Shown: positions 1 through 7,234 of the stretch, piece by piece | Layout of the letters: each line of letters starts with the position of its first letter | How positions within the stretch are numbered: the stretch's first letter is position 1 | Source of the DNA: Cribrihabitans_A pelagius | GTDB taxonomy: Bacteria > Pseudomonadota > Alphaproteobacteria > Rhodobacterales > Rhodobacteraceae | Assembly: GCF_048820915.1 (NCBI RefSeq) | Contig: NZ_JBMERR010000009.1 | Span: 107,940 to 171,939, forward strand | Length of the DNA stretch: 64,000 nt | Reading direction: 5' to 3' | Position numbers and translations under genes: made by a program | The notes under the pieces: generated by a model | The model's database searches: none | What the model was told of the DNA's origin: nothing | Seen by the model: only the letters and a program-made list of their open reading frames with translations

Positions 1-507
1 ACTCATTCCCAGACGGCGGGCGTGGGCGGCGGTCTCGCCGATCCAGCCCTCGAACAGCTCCGCCGCGTGCTGGTGCAGCTGCGCGTTGTCCGGCCCCTCG
101 AACAGCGTGGCCGAGACCGGGCAGCCCGCCCATTTGCCGGAGGTATCGAAAAGCTTCGCAAGCTTGTGGCAGACCGTCACCGCGCCCTCACGGAAGCTGG
201 CGGCAGGCTCGAAGGAGACCGCGATCAGCCGCAGGATCTGGTCCGAGGCCCAAGTTGCCGCCGCCATCGCGAGGTCGGATTTGCCGTTCGGGAAGTGGTG
301 GTAGAGCGAGCCCTTGGGCGCCTCCGCCGCGGCCAGCACCTCGGAGAGGCCGACGCCGCTGTAGCCTTTGTCGCGGAACAGCACCGCAGCGGCCAGGATC
401 AGGCGCTCCCGCGTGGGCCGCGGCGGAGCACCGCCGGCCGGATCGCTGGCGGCCTGAGCGGGGGTGGCGGAAGAAACTGCGGGGGAAGGTGTCGTCGCGT
501 CACGCAT
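1..507 (-). CDS. TetR/AcrR family transcriptional regulator (3' end outside window)
   Basis: The frame reads from an ATG at 507 to the window edge without a stop (169 codons), so the C-terminus is missing. After a Pro/Ala-rich tail of about 32 residues comes a TetR helix-turn-helix: RERLILAAAVLFRDKGYSG at about 33-51, then APKGSLYHHFPNGK at about 63-76, the classic recognition helix ending. The rest, with CPVSATLFEG, resembles the LmrA/YxaF branch of TetR repressors. It is divergent from the hydrolase starting at 583, and the gap holds two TAGACC palindromes that are likely its operators. I infer a ligand-released repressor of itself and the hydrolase; the ligand is unknown. Confidence 0.85.
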   Translation of the reverse strand, partial: MRDATTPSPAVSSATPAQAASDPAGGAPPRPTRERLILAAAVLFRDKGYSGVGLSEVLAAAEAPKGSLYHHFPNGKSDLAMAAATWASDQILRLIAVSFEPAASFREGAVTVCHKLAKLFDTSGKWAGCPVSATLFEGPDNAQLHQHAAELFEGWIGETAAHARRLGMS

Positions 508-526
508 GGCGCAAGCTTGACAGGTC

Positions 527-568
527 TAGACCGGATGGTCCAGTGGTGGAATTAGACCAGTTGGTCTA
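527..568. promoter_or_regulatory. Two TetR operator-like palindromes
   Basis: Site 1 (553-568) is TAGACCA-GT-TGGTCTA, a perfect 7-bp inverted repeat around a 2-bp centre, just before the hydrolase SD. Site 2 (527-542) is TAGACCGGATGGTCCA, matching site 1 at 13 of 16 positions. Both lie between the divergent regulator and hydrolase. The TAGA...GGTCTA core resembles boxes reported for LmrA/YxaF-type repressors (family knowledge). Binding by this regulator is inference. Confidence 0.6.
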
Positions 569-582
569 GGAGAGGTCTTGCC

Positions 583-1461
583 ATGCTGGACGACACATCA
601 GCCAAATCCGCCGCGGTCCGGGAAGAGCCCGTGCGGTTCGCGTCGGGCAATGCGAGGCTGGCCGGAAGGCTGTTCCGTCCCGAGGGGCCTGCGCGGGCGG
701 CGGTGGTGCTCAATGGCGCGACCGGTGTGCCGCAGAGCTTCTACCGGCATTTCGCGCGCTGGCTGGCCGCTGAGCAGCAGCTGGCGTGCCTCACCTATGA
801 CTACCGGGACTTTGCCGAGTCGGCGCAGGGCCACCCGCGCCGCTCGAATGCAACAATGGCCGATTGGGCGCTGGCGGATCAGCCGGCCGCCCGGGCCGAG
901 ATGCGGCGGCACTATGCGGGCGTGCCGCTGTGGGTGATTGGCCATTCTTTGGGGGCGATGCTGATGCCCCTGCAGGATGGCCTCGAAGACGTCGCCCGCA
1001 TGATCGTGGTTGCGGGCGGCTTGGTGCATCACCACGATCATCCCTGGCCCTACCGCGCGCTGGCGCTGGCCTTCTGGTTCGGGCATGTGCCCGTGGCGGT
1101 GCGGCTGGCCGGGTTCCTCCCCGGGCGCGCGGTGGGGTTCGGGGCCGACCTGCCGGCCGGGGTCTACTGGCAGTGGCGGCGCTGGTGCACCACGCCGGGA
1201 AGCTACCTGCCGGAAACCGGAAACAGCCTGCCGCGCCCGGCCTGGGCGCGCTCGGGCGTGCCGGTGGACGTGATCGCGCTGAGCGACGATGACGTGATCC
1301 CGCCGGTGAGCGCCTGGCGCCTGGCCGAGGTCTTCGGCGCGGTGCCGCAGCGACGAAGGGTGCTGAGGCCGTCCGATTACGGGCTGAAGGCGGCGGGCCA
1401 CCTCGGTGCCTTTGCCCGCCGCAACGCGGCGCTCTGGCCGGAGCTGGTTGCGCCGCTCTGA
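583..1461 (+). CDS. Alpha/beta hydrolase fold protein
   Basis: 292 residues. The nucleophile elbow GHSLGAML places Ser122 as catalytic serine. A late acid is probable in VIALSDDD (about 234-241), and His273 in AAGHLGAF completes a triad. There is no signal peptide, so it is cytoplasmic. The start is chosen for the AGGAGAGG SD at 568-575, partly shared with the operator. It belongs to a group of stand-alone hydrolases related to serine aminopeptidase S33. The substrate cannot be read from sequence; its pairing with a divergent TetR gene suggests induction by a small lipophilic compound or ester (inference). Confidence 0.85.
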   Translation: MLDDTSAKSAAVREEPVRFASGNARLAGRLFRPEGPARAAVVLNGATGVPQSFYRHFARWLAAEQQLACLTYDYRDFAESAQGHPRRSNATMADWALADQPAARAEMRRHYAGVPLWVIGHSLGAMLMPLQDGLEDVARMIVVAGGLVHHHDHPWPYRALALAFWFGHVPVAVRLAGFLPGRAVGFGADLPAGVYWQWRRWCTTPGSYLPETGNSLPRPAWARSGVPVDVIALSDDDVIPPVSAWRLAEVFGAVPQRRRVLRPSDYGLKAAGHLGAFARRNAALWPELVAPL

Positions 1462-1530
1462 CCGCCCGGCGGCGGGATTTCAGACCAGGCCCCCGTTTTC
1501 CTGCCGCAACCGCGTTTCAGGCGGTGCGGT

Positions 1531-1998
1531 TCAGACTGTGCGGTTCAGCCGCTCTTCGGTCAGCTTGGCATAGTCGGACAGGCGCTGCTTGAATCGGCTT
1601 TCCAGCTTGCCGCGCGCCAGTTTCAGCGATTGCAGCATCAGCCGGCCGGGCAGGGTGCTGGCGGACAGTTTCAGCTCCACCGCCATCCGGGTGCTGCGCG
1701 GCGACAGGGCGGTCAGCGCAACCTGCATGGTGCCCTCGACGCCGCTGCCGCTGCCAGTCAGCGCCAGTCCGGTCACCGGTTCATACTCCTTAAGCACCAA
1801 GCGGATATCGCGCGGCTTGCCGCGGAGCTGGAAGCGCAGATCCCAGGCCAGCCCCGCATCCGGGGCAGCGATGTCGCCGGTGCGCTCCACCTCAAGCCCG
1901 CGCCGGACCGCGGCCCGCTCCAGGTGTTCAAAATCGGCAATCGCCTCGAAGACCCTGGAAATCGGTGCTTCGATATCTTCCTTGCTGAGAAACTTCAT
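1531..1998 (-). CDS. SRPBCC family protein
   Basis: 155 residues, opening MKFLSKEDIEAPISRVFEAI, the typical first strand and helix of a START/Bet v1-like helix-grip fold with a hydrophobic cavity. The C-terminal helix (about 118-150) is rich in Lys/Arg and fits the long alpha-3 of the fold. It lies 53 bp downstream of nudC on the same strand, so they may be co-transcribed. The specific ligand or function is unknown. A coenzyme Q-binding or polyketide cyclase-like role is possible, but no diagnostic residue separates these. Confidence 0.75.
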   Translation of the reverse strand: MKFLSKEDIEAPISRVFEAIADFEHLERAAVRRGLEVERTGDIAAPDAGLAWDLRFQLRGKPRDIRLVLKEYEPVTGLALTGSGSGVEGTMQVALTALSPRSTRMAVELKLSASTLPGRLMLQSLKLARGKLESRFKQRLSDYAKLTEERLNRTV

Positions 1999-2051
1999 GA
2001 ATGCCCGCCTGAAATCTGCCTGTGTTCTGCTGCCTGGACCGAATATGCGCG

Positions 2052-3023
2052 CTAGTCCAGCGTATCCGCAAGCCAGTTCTTGATAAGGAAATGCGCAATG
2101 GCGCCCTCACGCGCGGGCTTCATCTCCTGGTGCGAGCCCGCAAATACATCCATCATCTCCTGCCGCGGAACCCAGCGCGCATCCTCGATTTCGGTGCGGT
2201 CGATGGTGAGCGCCTGACCAAGCGCCTCCCCGGCGCAGCCGAACATCAGCGACATCGGGAAGGGCCACGGCTGGCTCGACAAGTAGCTGACCGCGCCGAC
2301 TTCGACGCCGCATTCCTCGAAGGTTTCCCGTCGCACCGCCGCCTCCAGCGTCTCGCCTGGCTCGACAAAGCCCGCCAGCAGCGAATAGACGCCCTCGGGC
2401 CAGCCGGGCGAGCGCCCCACCAGCACGTCATCGCCATGGGTGATGAGCATGATCACCACCGGATCGGTGCGCGGAAAATGCGGTGTCCCGCAGACCGGGC
2501 AAAGCCGCTGCCAGCCCGCCTGAACCACCCGGCTGGGCGCGCCGCAAGCGGCGCAGAAGCGGTGGCTGCGGTGCCAGGACAGGAGCGCCTTGGCGGTGGC
2601 CGCGATCTCGGCGTCCAGGGCAGGCAGCAGCGCCATCACTTGGCGCAGATCGGCAAAGACCTGGCCCTGCGGCAGATCCGGGTGCTGCGGGCCGAAGCTG
2701 CCGGGTGTGTCCTCCGCGGCCGCCTCCGGCTGCCAGCCGCTGAGCATGCAGGCAAAGCGCGGCGCACCTTCGGGCGTGTGGCCAAGGAACAGCGCCTCGG
2801 CGCGGGCGGCCTCTGCCAGCGGGTGGCCGGGGGCGGTCCAGGCCAGCACGGCACTGCCGCCGCCGGGGGCGGGCGGACAGATCAGCGGCTGGCCGCGCCA
2901 CACCAGCAGCACTGCCGCCTCCGGGTGCCGCCAGGCCGCGTCCAGTGCCGCCGCGTCGCCGCGCAGATGCGCGCTGCGCTGCAAGCCGCCGCCGCCGAAT
3001 GTCACCAGTTCCGCGCGTTTCAT
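2052..3023 (-). CDS. nudC: NAD(+) diphosphatase NudC
   Basis: 323 residues. Hydrolyses NAD(H) to NMN(H) and AMP; family members also remove NAD caps from RNA 5' ends. A variable N-terminal domain is followed by a zinc ribbon (CAACG...CPVCG, about 155-180). Next is a Nudix box, GFVEPGETLEAAVRRETFEE plus CGV (about 217-239), with the REx2EE metal ligands. Shortly after it comes SQPWPFPMSLM, the SQPWPFPxS array that identifies NADH pyrophosphatases rather than other Nudix enzymes. The start codon follows GGAGCAGCG, a reasonable SD. All hallmark residues are intact. Confidence 0.95.
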   Translation of the reverse strand: MKRAELVTFGGGGLQRSAHLRGDAAALDAAWRHPEAAVLLVWRGQPLICPPAPGGGSAVLAWTAPGHPLAEAARAEALFLGHTPEGAPRFACMLSGWQPEAAAEDTPGSFGPQHPDLPQGQVFADLRQVMALLPALDAEIAATAKALLSWHRSHRFCAACGAPSRVVQAGWQRLCPVCGTPHFPRTDPVVIMLITHGDDVLVGRSPGWPEGVYSLLAGFVEPGETLEAAVRRETFEECGVEVGAVSYLSSQPWPFPMSLMFGCAGEALGQALTIDRTEIEDARWVPRQEMMDVFAGSHQEMKPAREGAIAHFLIKNWLADTLD

Positions 3024-3391
3024 CGCTGCTCCTGCCTGTTGCTCCGGTCCGCACGGGGCGCTGCCTTTGGTCCAAGATCGCCACCCTGCCTGCCGCCCGC
3101 GGCAAAGGCCAGAAGCCCCGGCCGACGCGCCGCGGCCTGTCGCCGCAGGGCCACAGGCCGCCAGGCGTTTTTGCGCTGATTTTCGTTGATTTGAAGCCGC
3201 CGCGCCTCAGTTGCCGGTTTGGCTTGCTGAAAAAAGTTAACGCGGCCGCGACGGCGGGTTTGCAATTCCTGCAAACGCTGATCCAAATGGGAGCGGAATA
3301 ACAGGGCGTGGAGCAGCGCCGGCAAGAAACAGGGCGCGCAAAGCGCCGGCAAAAGATGAACAGGGCGGGCCGTGCTGACTGCAATCGAAAG
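3024..3391. other. Divergent intergenic region nudC / cpdB-like
   Basis: About 370 bases separate the nudC start from the preferred cpdB-like start. The middle (3165-3250) is less GC-rich, with AAAAAAGTTAACGCG, and could hold promoters for both directions. The frame of the downstream gene stays open back to a GTG at 3308, so part of this stretch may be coding. No RNA gene or repeat was recognised. Confidence 0.5.
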
Positions 3392-5260
3392 ATGGTGACA
3401 CAGGCGGGAAAGACCGGGGCCGCGCAGCCCGGCTTGCTGCGGGTGCTTGCGACAACGGATCTGCATTGCCACCTGCTGAGCTGGGACTATTACGCCGAAC
3501 GGCCCGATCCCGTCACCGGCCTGTCGCGGGTGGCGAGCCTGGTGGCAGAGGCACGGGCCGAAGCGCAGGCGCGCGGCGGCGCTTGCCTGCTTGCCGACAA
3601 TGGCGACGCGCTGCACGGGGCACCCCTCGGCGATACCGCGCCGGTGCGCGGCCGCCCGCATCCGCTCGCACGTGCCTTTGATGTCATGGGCTATGACGTG
3701 ATCGGCCTCGGCAACCACGATTTCGACGCCGGGCTGGAACCGCTGGCTGCCGCGCTCGGCGCGATGCGCTGCCCTGCCGTCTGCTCCAACCTCACCGCCG
3801 CCGACCCGGCCGAACGGCTGCCCTTCGTGCCGGCCACGGTGCTGGAAAAGACGCTGCCCGGCCATCCCGGCCTGCCGCCGGTACGGATCGGTGTGCTGTC
3901 GGTGCTGCCGCCGCAGACGCTGGCCTGGGCTGCCGAAGTGCTGCAGGGCCGGCTTGCGGCGGAGGGCATCCTGGCAGCCGCGCAGGCCGCGGCGGCGCGG
4001 CTGAGGCGCGACGGCTGCGATCTGGTGCTGGCGCTGGCCCATACCGGCGCAGGCAGCCCCGGCGGCGAGGATGCGGCGGAAAACGCACTGGGCCCGCTGA
4101 CGCAGATCGCCGCGATCGACGCCATTGTCGCAGGCCACACCCACCTGACCCTGCCGGACCCGGCCCGGCCCCACGATAAGCCTTATAACAAGCCGGTGGT
4201 AATGCCGGGCGCGCATGGCTCGCACCTGGGGCTGATCGATCTGCAGCTGCGCCACGCAGACGGCCGCTGGCAGCTCACCGGGGCGGAGGCGGCGCTGCGT
4301 CCCGTTGCCCGCCACGGCGCGGGCGGGCAGGCCGAGCCGCTGGCCCCCGAGTCGCCGGAACTGGTGGCCGCCCTCTCCGAGGATCATGCCCGCACCCGGG
4401 CGCAGATGGCGCAGCCGGCCGGAGCCAGCCCGGTGGCAATCCATTCCTATTTCACCTTCTTCGCCCCCGACCGCAGCCTGCAGCTTGCCGCCAGTGCCCA
4501 GGCCGCGGCGCTGCGCCCCCTCCTGCGGGGTACGGCGGCGGCCGGGCTGCCGCTGCTGTCAGCCGCCGCGCCCGGCAAGTTCGGCGGCCGCTCCGGCCCG
4601 CAATCCTATACCGACATCGCCGCGGGCGGGCTGTCGATGCGCAACATCGCCGATCTCCAGGTCTTCCCGAACGAGCTGCGGGTGGTGCTGGTGAGCGGCG
4701 CGCAGCTGCTTGACTGGCTGGAGATGTCCGCGGGCCTGTTCAACACACTCACACCCGGCAGCCGCGGCGCCCCGCTGGTGGATCCGGAGCGGGCCGGGCA
4801 CAACTTCGACGTCATTTTCGGCGTGGATTACAGCATCGACGTCTCGCAGCCGCCGCGCTTCTCGGCGGGGGGGCTGCGCATCAACCCGCAGGCCCGCCGC
4901 ATCTGCGCGCCGCGCTGGAACGGTGCGCCGCTGCAGCCCGGGCAGCAGTTTGCAGTGGCAGTAAACAGCTACCGGATGAACGGCGGCGGCAATTTTGCGG
5001 TGTTGCGCGAAGCCGCCCAGCTGCCGCTGCCGCCCCTGCGCATCCGCGACGCGATCCAGAGCTACATTGCGGGCCGCCTGCCCGGCGGGCCGCTGGCGGG
5101 CGCGCCCTATCCCTGGCGGCTGGCGGCGCTGCCGGGAACCGAGGCCGCGGCATTCACTGGGCCGGGGGCGGAGAAATACCTGGACGAGCTGCCGCCGGGC
5201 CTCGCCGTGCCGCGCGGCTATACCGGGCGGGGGTTTCTGGAACTGGCGCTGAACCTCTGA
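3392..5260 (+). CDS. 2',3'-cyclic-nucleotide 2'-phosphodiesterase / 3'-nucleotidase (CpdB-like)
   Basis: 622 residues from the chosen ATG. The N-terminal metallophosphatase domain shows DLHCH (23-27), NGDALHG, GNHDFD, HTG and AGHTH, the five metal-binding blocks of this family. The C-terminal half is the 5'-nucleotidase substrate domain, with FGGRSGPQSYTDI and NSYRMNGGGNF. No signal peptide is visible although the classical CpdB is periplasmic, so its location is uncertain. Alternative in-frame starts at 3308 (GTG) and 3356 (ATG) add basic residues but no signal sequence, and none has a strong SD. Probable role: scavenging nucleotides from RNA breakdown for phosphate and nucleosides. Confidence 0.87.
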   Translation: MVTQAGKTGAAQPGLLRVLATTDLHCHLLSWDYYAERPDPVTGLSRVASLVAEARAEAQARGGACLLADNGDALHGAPLGDTAPVRGRPHPLARAFDVMGYDVIGLGNHDFDAGLEPLAAALGAMRCPAVCSNLTAADPAERLPFVPATVLEKTLPGHPGLPPVRIGVLSVLPPQTLAWAAEVLQGRLAAEGILAAAQAAAARLRRDGCDLVLALAHTGAGSPGGEDAAENALGPLTQIAAIDAIVAGHTHLTLPDPARPHDKPYNKPVVMPGAHGSHLGLIDLQLRHADGRWQLTGAEAALRPVARHGAGGQAEPLAPESPELVAALSEDHARTRAQMAQPAGASPVAIHSYFTFFAPDRSLQLAASAQAAALRPLLRGTAAAGLPLLSAAAPGKFGGRSGPQSYTDIAAGGLSMRNIADLQVFPNELRVVLVSGAQLLDWLEMSAGLFNTLTPGSRGAPLVDPERAGHNFDVIFGVDYSIDVSQPPRFSAGGLRINPQARRICAPRWNGAPLQPGQQFAVAVNSYRMNGGGNFAVLREAAQLPLPPLRIRDAIQSYIAGRLPGGPLAGAPYPWRLAALPGTEAAAFTGPGAEKYLDELPPGLAVPRGYTGRGFLELALNL

Positions 5261-5301
5261 CGCCATCCTGGACGCGGCCTTAAAGTGGCCTGAACCGGCT
5301 A

Positions 5302-5329
5302 TTGTCAATCAGGCGCGGCCTCCTTATAT
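5302..5329 (+). promoter_or_regulatory. Promoter of the SRP RNA gene
   Basis: TTGTCA (5302-5307) and TTATAT (5324-5329) are separated by 16 bases, close to the sigma-70 consensus. The expected transcription start falls near 5336, at the 5' base of the SRP RNA helix. This agreement supports both calls. Confidence 0.65.
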
Positions 5330-5335
5330 GGGGAT

Positions 5336-5433
5336 TCGAGAGGTTGGCGCGGGCAGGCGCCTCGCCAACCTGGTCAGGTCCGGAAGGAAGCAGCCACAAC
5401 GAGTCCCGCTTGGGTCGATGTCCAGCCTCTCAC
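5336..5433 (+). ncRNA. ffs: Signal recognition particle RNA (4.5S-type)
   Basis: Bacterial small SRP RNA, the Ffh-binding scaffold that guides co-translational membrane targeting. The apical domain is the conserved GGTCAGGTCCGGAAGGAAGC (5372-5391) followed by AGCC, containing the GGAAG-type tetraloop and the symmetric internal loop bound by the Ffh M domain. The ends pair as GAGAGG (5338-5343) with CCTCTC (5426-5431). CTTTTT follows at 5433-5438 as a release site. A good promoter lies just upstream. The ends are estimates within a few bases. Confidence 0.93.
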
Positions 5434-5542
5434 CTTTTTCCCCGCCACCGATTGTGCGCCGTCCCGTTTCCCCCGCGAGGGAAGCGGCCCGGAAAACACG
5501 TGTATTCCGGGCCGGAATTCGCCCCGGATTCCGGCGCCGCCT

Positions 5543-6376
5543 TTAAAAACGCCCGTTGTCGGCCGGGTAGACGCCGAGGATTTCCACGTTGGTGGTGAAA
5601 TAGTTCAGCTCATCCATCGCCAGCTTCACGTTGGCATCGTCCGGGTGGCCGTCGATATCTGCGTAGAACTGGGTCGCGGTGAAGGAGCCGTCGACCATGT
5701 AGCTTTCCAGCTTGGTCATGTTGATGCCGTTGGTGGCAAAGCCGCCCATCGCCTTGTAAAGGGCCGCAGGGATGTTGCGCACCTGGAACACGAAGCTGGT
5801 GATCATGTTGTGGGCGCCGCGGCGGGCATAATCCGGCTCCCGCGACATGATCAGGAAGCGGGTGGTGTTGTCGCCGTTGTCCTCGATATGGCGCGCCAGC
5901 ACGTCGAGCCCGTAGATCTCCCCTGCCAGCTCGCTTGCCAGCGCCGCCACATGCCTGTCGCCCGCCTCGGCCACGTCGCGGGCGGCGCGCGCGTTGTCCG
6001 GGCTCACCCGGCCGGTGATGCCATGTTCGCGCAGGAAGCCGCCGCATTGCGGCAGCAGCACCAGGTGCGACTTCGCCTCCCGGATATCCGCGAGCCGCGC
6101 GCCGGGCACGCCGAGGAGGTTGATGTGCACCCGCACGAAGGCCTCGTCCACGATGTGCAGCCCGCTGTGCGGCAAGAGCCGGTGGATATCGGCCACACGG
6201 CCATAGGTGGAGTTCTCCACCGGCAGCATCGCCTGCTCCGCGGCGCCGCTTTTCACCGCCTCGATCGCGTCCTCGAAGTTGCGGCAGGGCAGGACCTCCA
6301 TGCCGGGGCGGGCATTGCGGCAAGCCTCGTGGCTGTAGGAGCCGAGCTCCCCTTGGATGGCGATCTTGCGGGTCAT
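5543..6376 (-). CDS. pheA: Prephenate dehydratase
   Basis: 277 residues. Converts prephenate to phenylpyruvate, the committed step to phenylalanine. The PDT domain (about 1-180) contains IQGELGSYSHEA, PVENSTYGRV and DNGDNTTRFLIM, including the TRF catalytic triplet. The C-terminal ACT domain (about 195-270) carries KLESYMV in place of the usual ESRP allosteric element, a variant common in alphaproteobacteria. There is no fused chorismate mutase. The ATG at 6376 is chosen because MTRKIAIQG is the normal family start and GGGGAA precedes it; a start 30 bases upstream is possible but has no SD. The gene is monocistronic and divergent from the cytochrome gene. Confidence 0.95.
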   Translation of the reverse strand: MTRKIAIQGELGSYSHEACRNARPGMEVLPCRNFEDAIEAVKSGAAEQAMLPVENSTYGRVADIHRLLPHSGLHIVDEAFVRVHINLLGVPGARLADIREAKSHLVLLPQCGGFLREHGITGRVSPDNARAARDVAEAGDRHVAALASELAGEIYGLDVLARHIEDNGDNTTRFLIMSREPDYARRGAHNMITSFVFQVRNIPAALYKAMGGFATNGINMTKLESYMVDGSFTATQFYADIDGHPDDANVKLAMDELNYFTTNVEILGVYPADNGRF

Positions 6377-6494
6377 GGGTGTGTTCCCCGTGCAAAACTT
6401 CAACAAATGGGCGTTTCGTCGCGTTGTCTATACCTTGCCACTTGGGAGGGGAAGCCTTAGACAGCCCGGCAGACAGCTAAATGGACTCGCGATC

Positions 6495-7001
6495 ATGTTT
6501 GACACGATGACCCTTACCAAAGCGACCGCAGGCGTCTGCGGCGCGTTCCTGGTTCTCCTTCTGGGCAAATGGGGCGCCGAAGCGCTCTATCATGTGGATA
6601 GCCACGGGGAGGCTGCCTATGTGATCGAAGTGGCCGACGCCGGCGGCGCCGGGGAAGCGGAGCCCGAAGTCGATTTTGCCGTCCTGATGGCCGAAGCCGA
6701 CGTCGCAAAGGGTGCGAAGGTCTTCAAAAAATGCTCGGCCTGCCACAAGCTGGACGATGGCGCCAACGCCACCGGCCCCTACCTCTACGGCGTAGTTGGC
6801 CGCGGCATCGCCTCGGTGGACGGCTTCGGCTATTCCGCCGCGCTGGAAGGGCTTGAGGGCAACTGGACCGCAGAAGAGCTGGACGCCTTCCTGGCCAAGC
6901 CCTCCTCTTACGCCTCCGGCACCTCGATGAGCTTTTCGGGCCTGAAGAAACAGGCGGACCGGGTGAACCTCATCGCCTATCTGGACACGCTGGACGACTA
7001 A
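6495..7001 (+). CDS. cycY: Membrane-anchored cytochrome c (cytochrome cy / CycM type)
   Basis: 168 residues. The start MFDTMTLTKATAG is the family's typical N-terminus, followed by one uncleaved membrane helix (about 10-28) that tethers the protein to the periplasmic face. An acidic linker (about 35-68) leads to a class I c-type haem domain with CSACH at about 78-82 and a Met axial ligand in GTSMSFSG. In Rhodobacter the homologue carries electrons from the bc1 complex to cbb3 oxidase. That fits the cbb3 operon 11 kb downstream, although the two are not linked in an operon. A strong hairpin with T-run follows. Confidence 0.9.
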   Translation: MFDTMTLTKATAGVCGAFLVLLLGKWGAEALYHVDSHGEAAYVIEVADAGGAGEAEPEVDFAVLMAEADVAKGAKVFKKCSACHKLDDGANATGPYLYGVVGRGIASVDGFGYSAALEGLEGNWTAEELDAFLAKPSSYASGTSMSFSGLKKQADRVNLIAYLDTLDD

Positions 7002-7031
7002 GCCCGGCTGCTGTCTGGCTGCGTATCGCAA

Positions 7032-7062
7032 GGCCGCTGCCCGCACCGGGCGGCGGCTTTTT
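7032..7062 (+). terminator. Rho-independent terminator after cycY
   Basis: GCCGCTGCCCG, loop CAC, CGGGCGGCGGC (one mismatch), followed by TTTTT and a C. It lies 30 bases after the cytochrome stop and is correctly oriented for it. Confidence 0.75.
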
Positions 7063-7234
7063 CGTGCCAGCGCTGGGGTTTGCGCCTGCCCCAGCGGCAG
7101 GCAGCGCCATTCCGCCACCCTTCACGGGAAGCTTGTTCAATCCGGGCTTGAATGTGACGCCGCGCGGCCTTTAGCTTGGGGCAGGAAACAGAACGCCGCC
7201 CGGACAACGGCGCAGGCAATGGAGGTGCTGGCAG

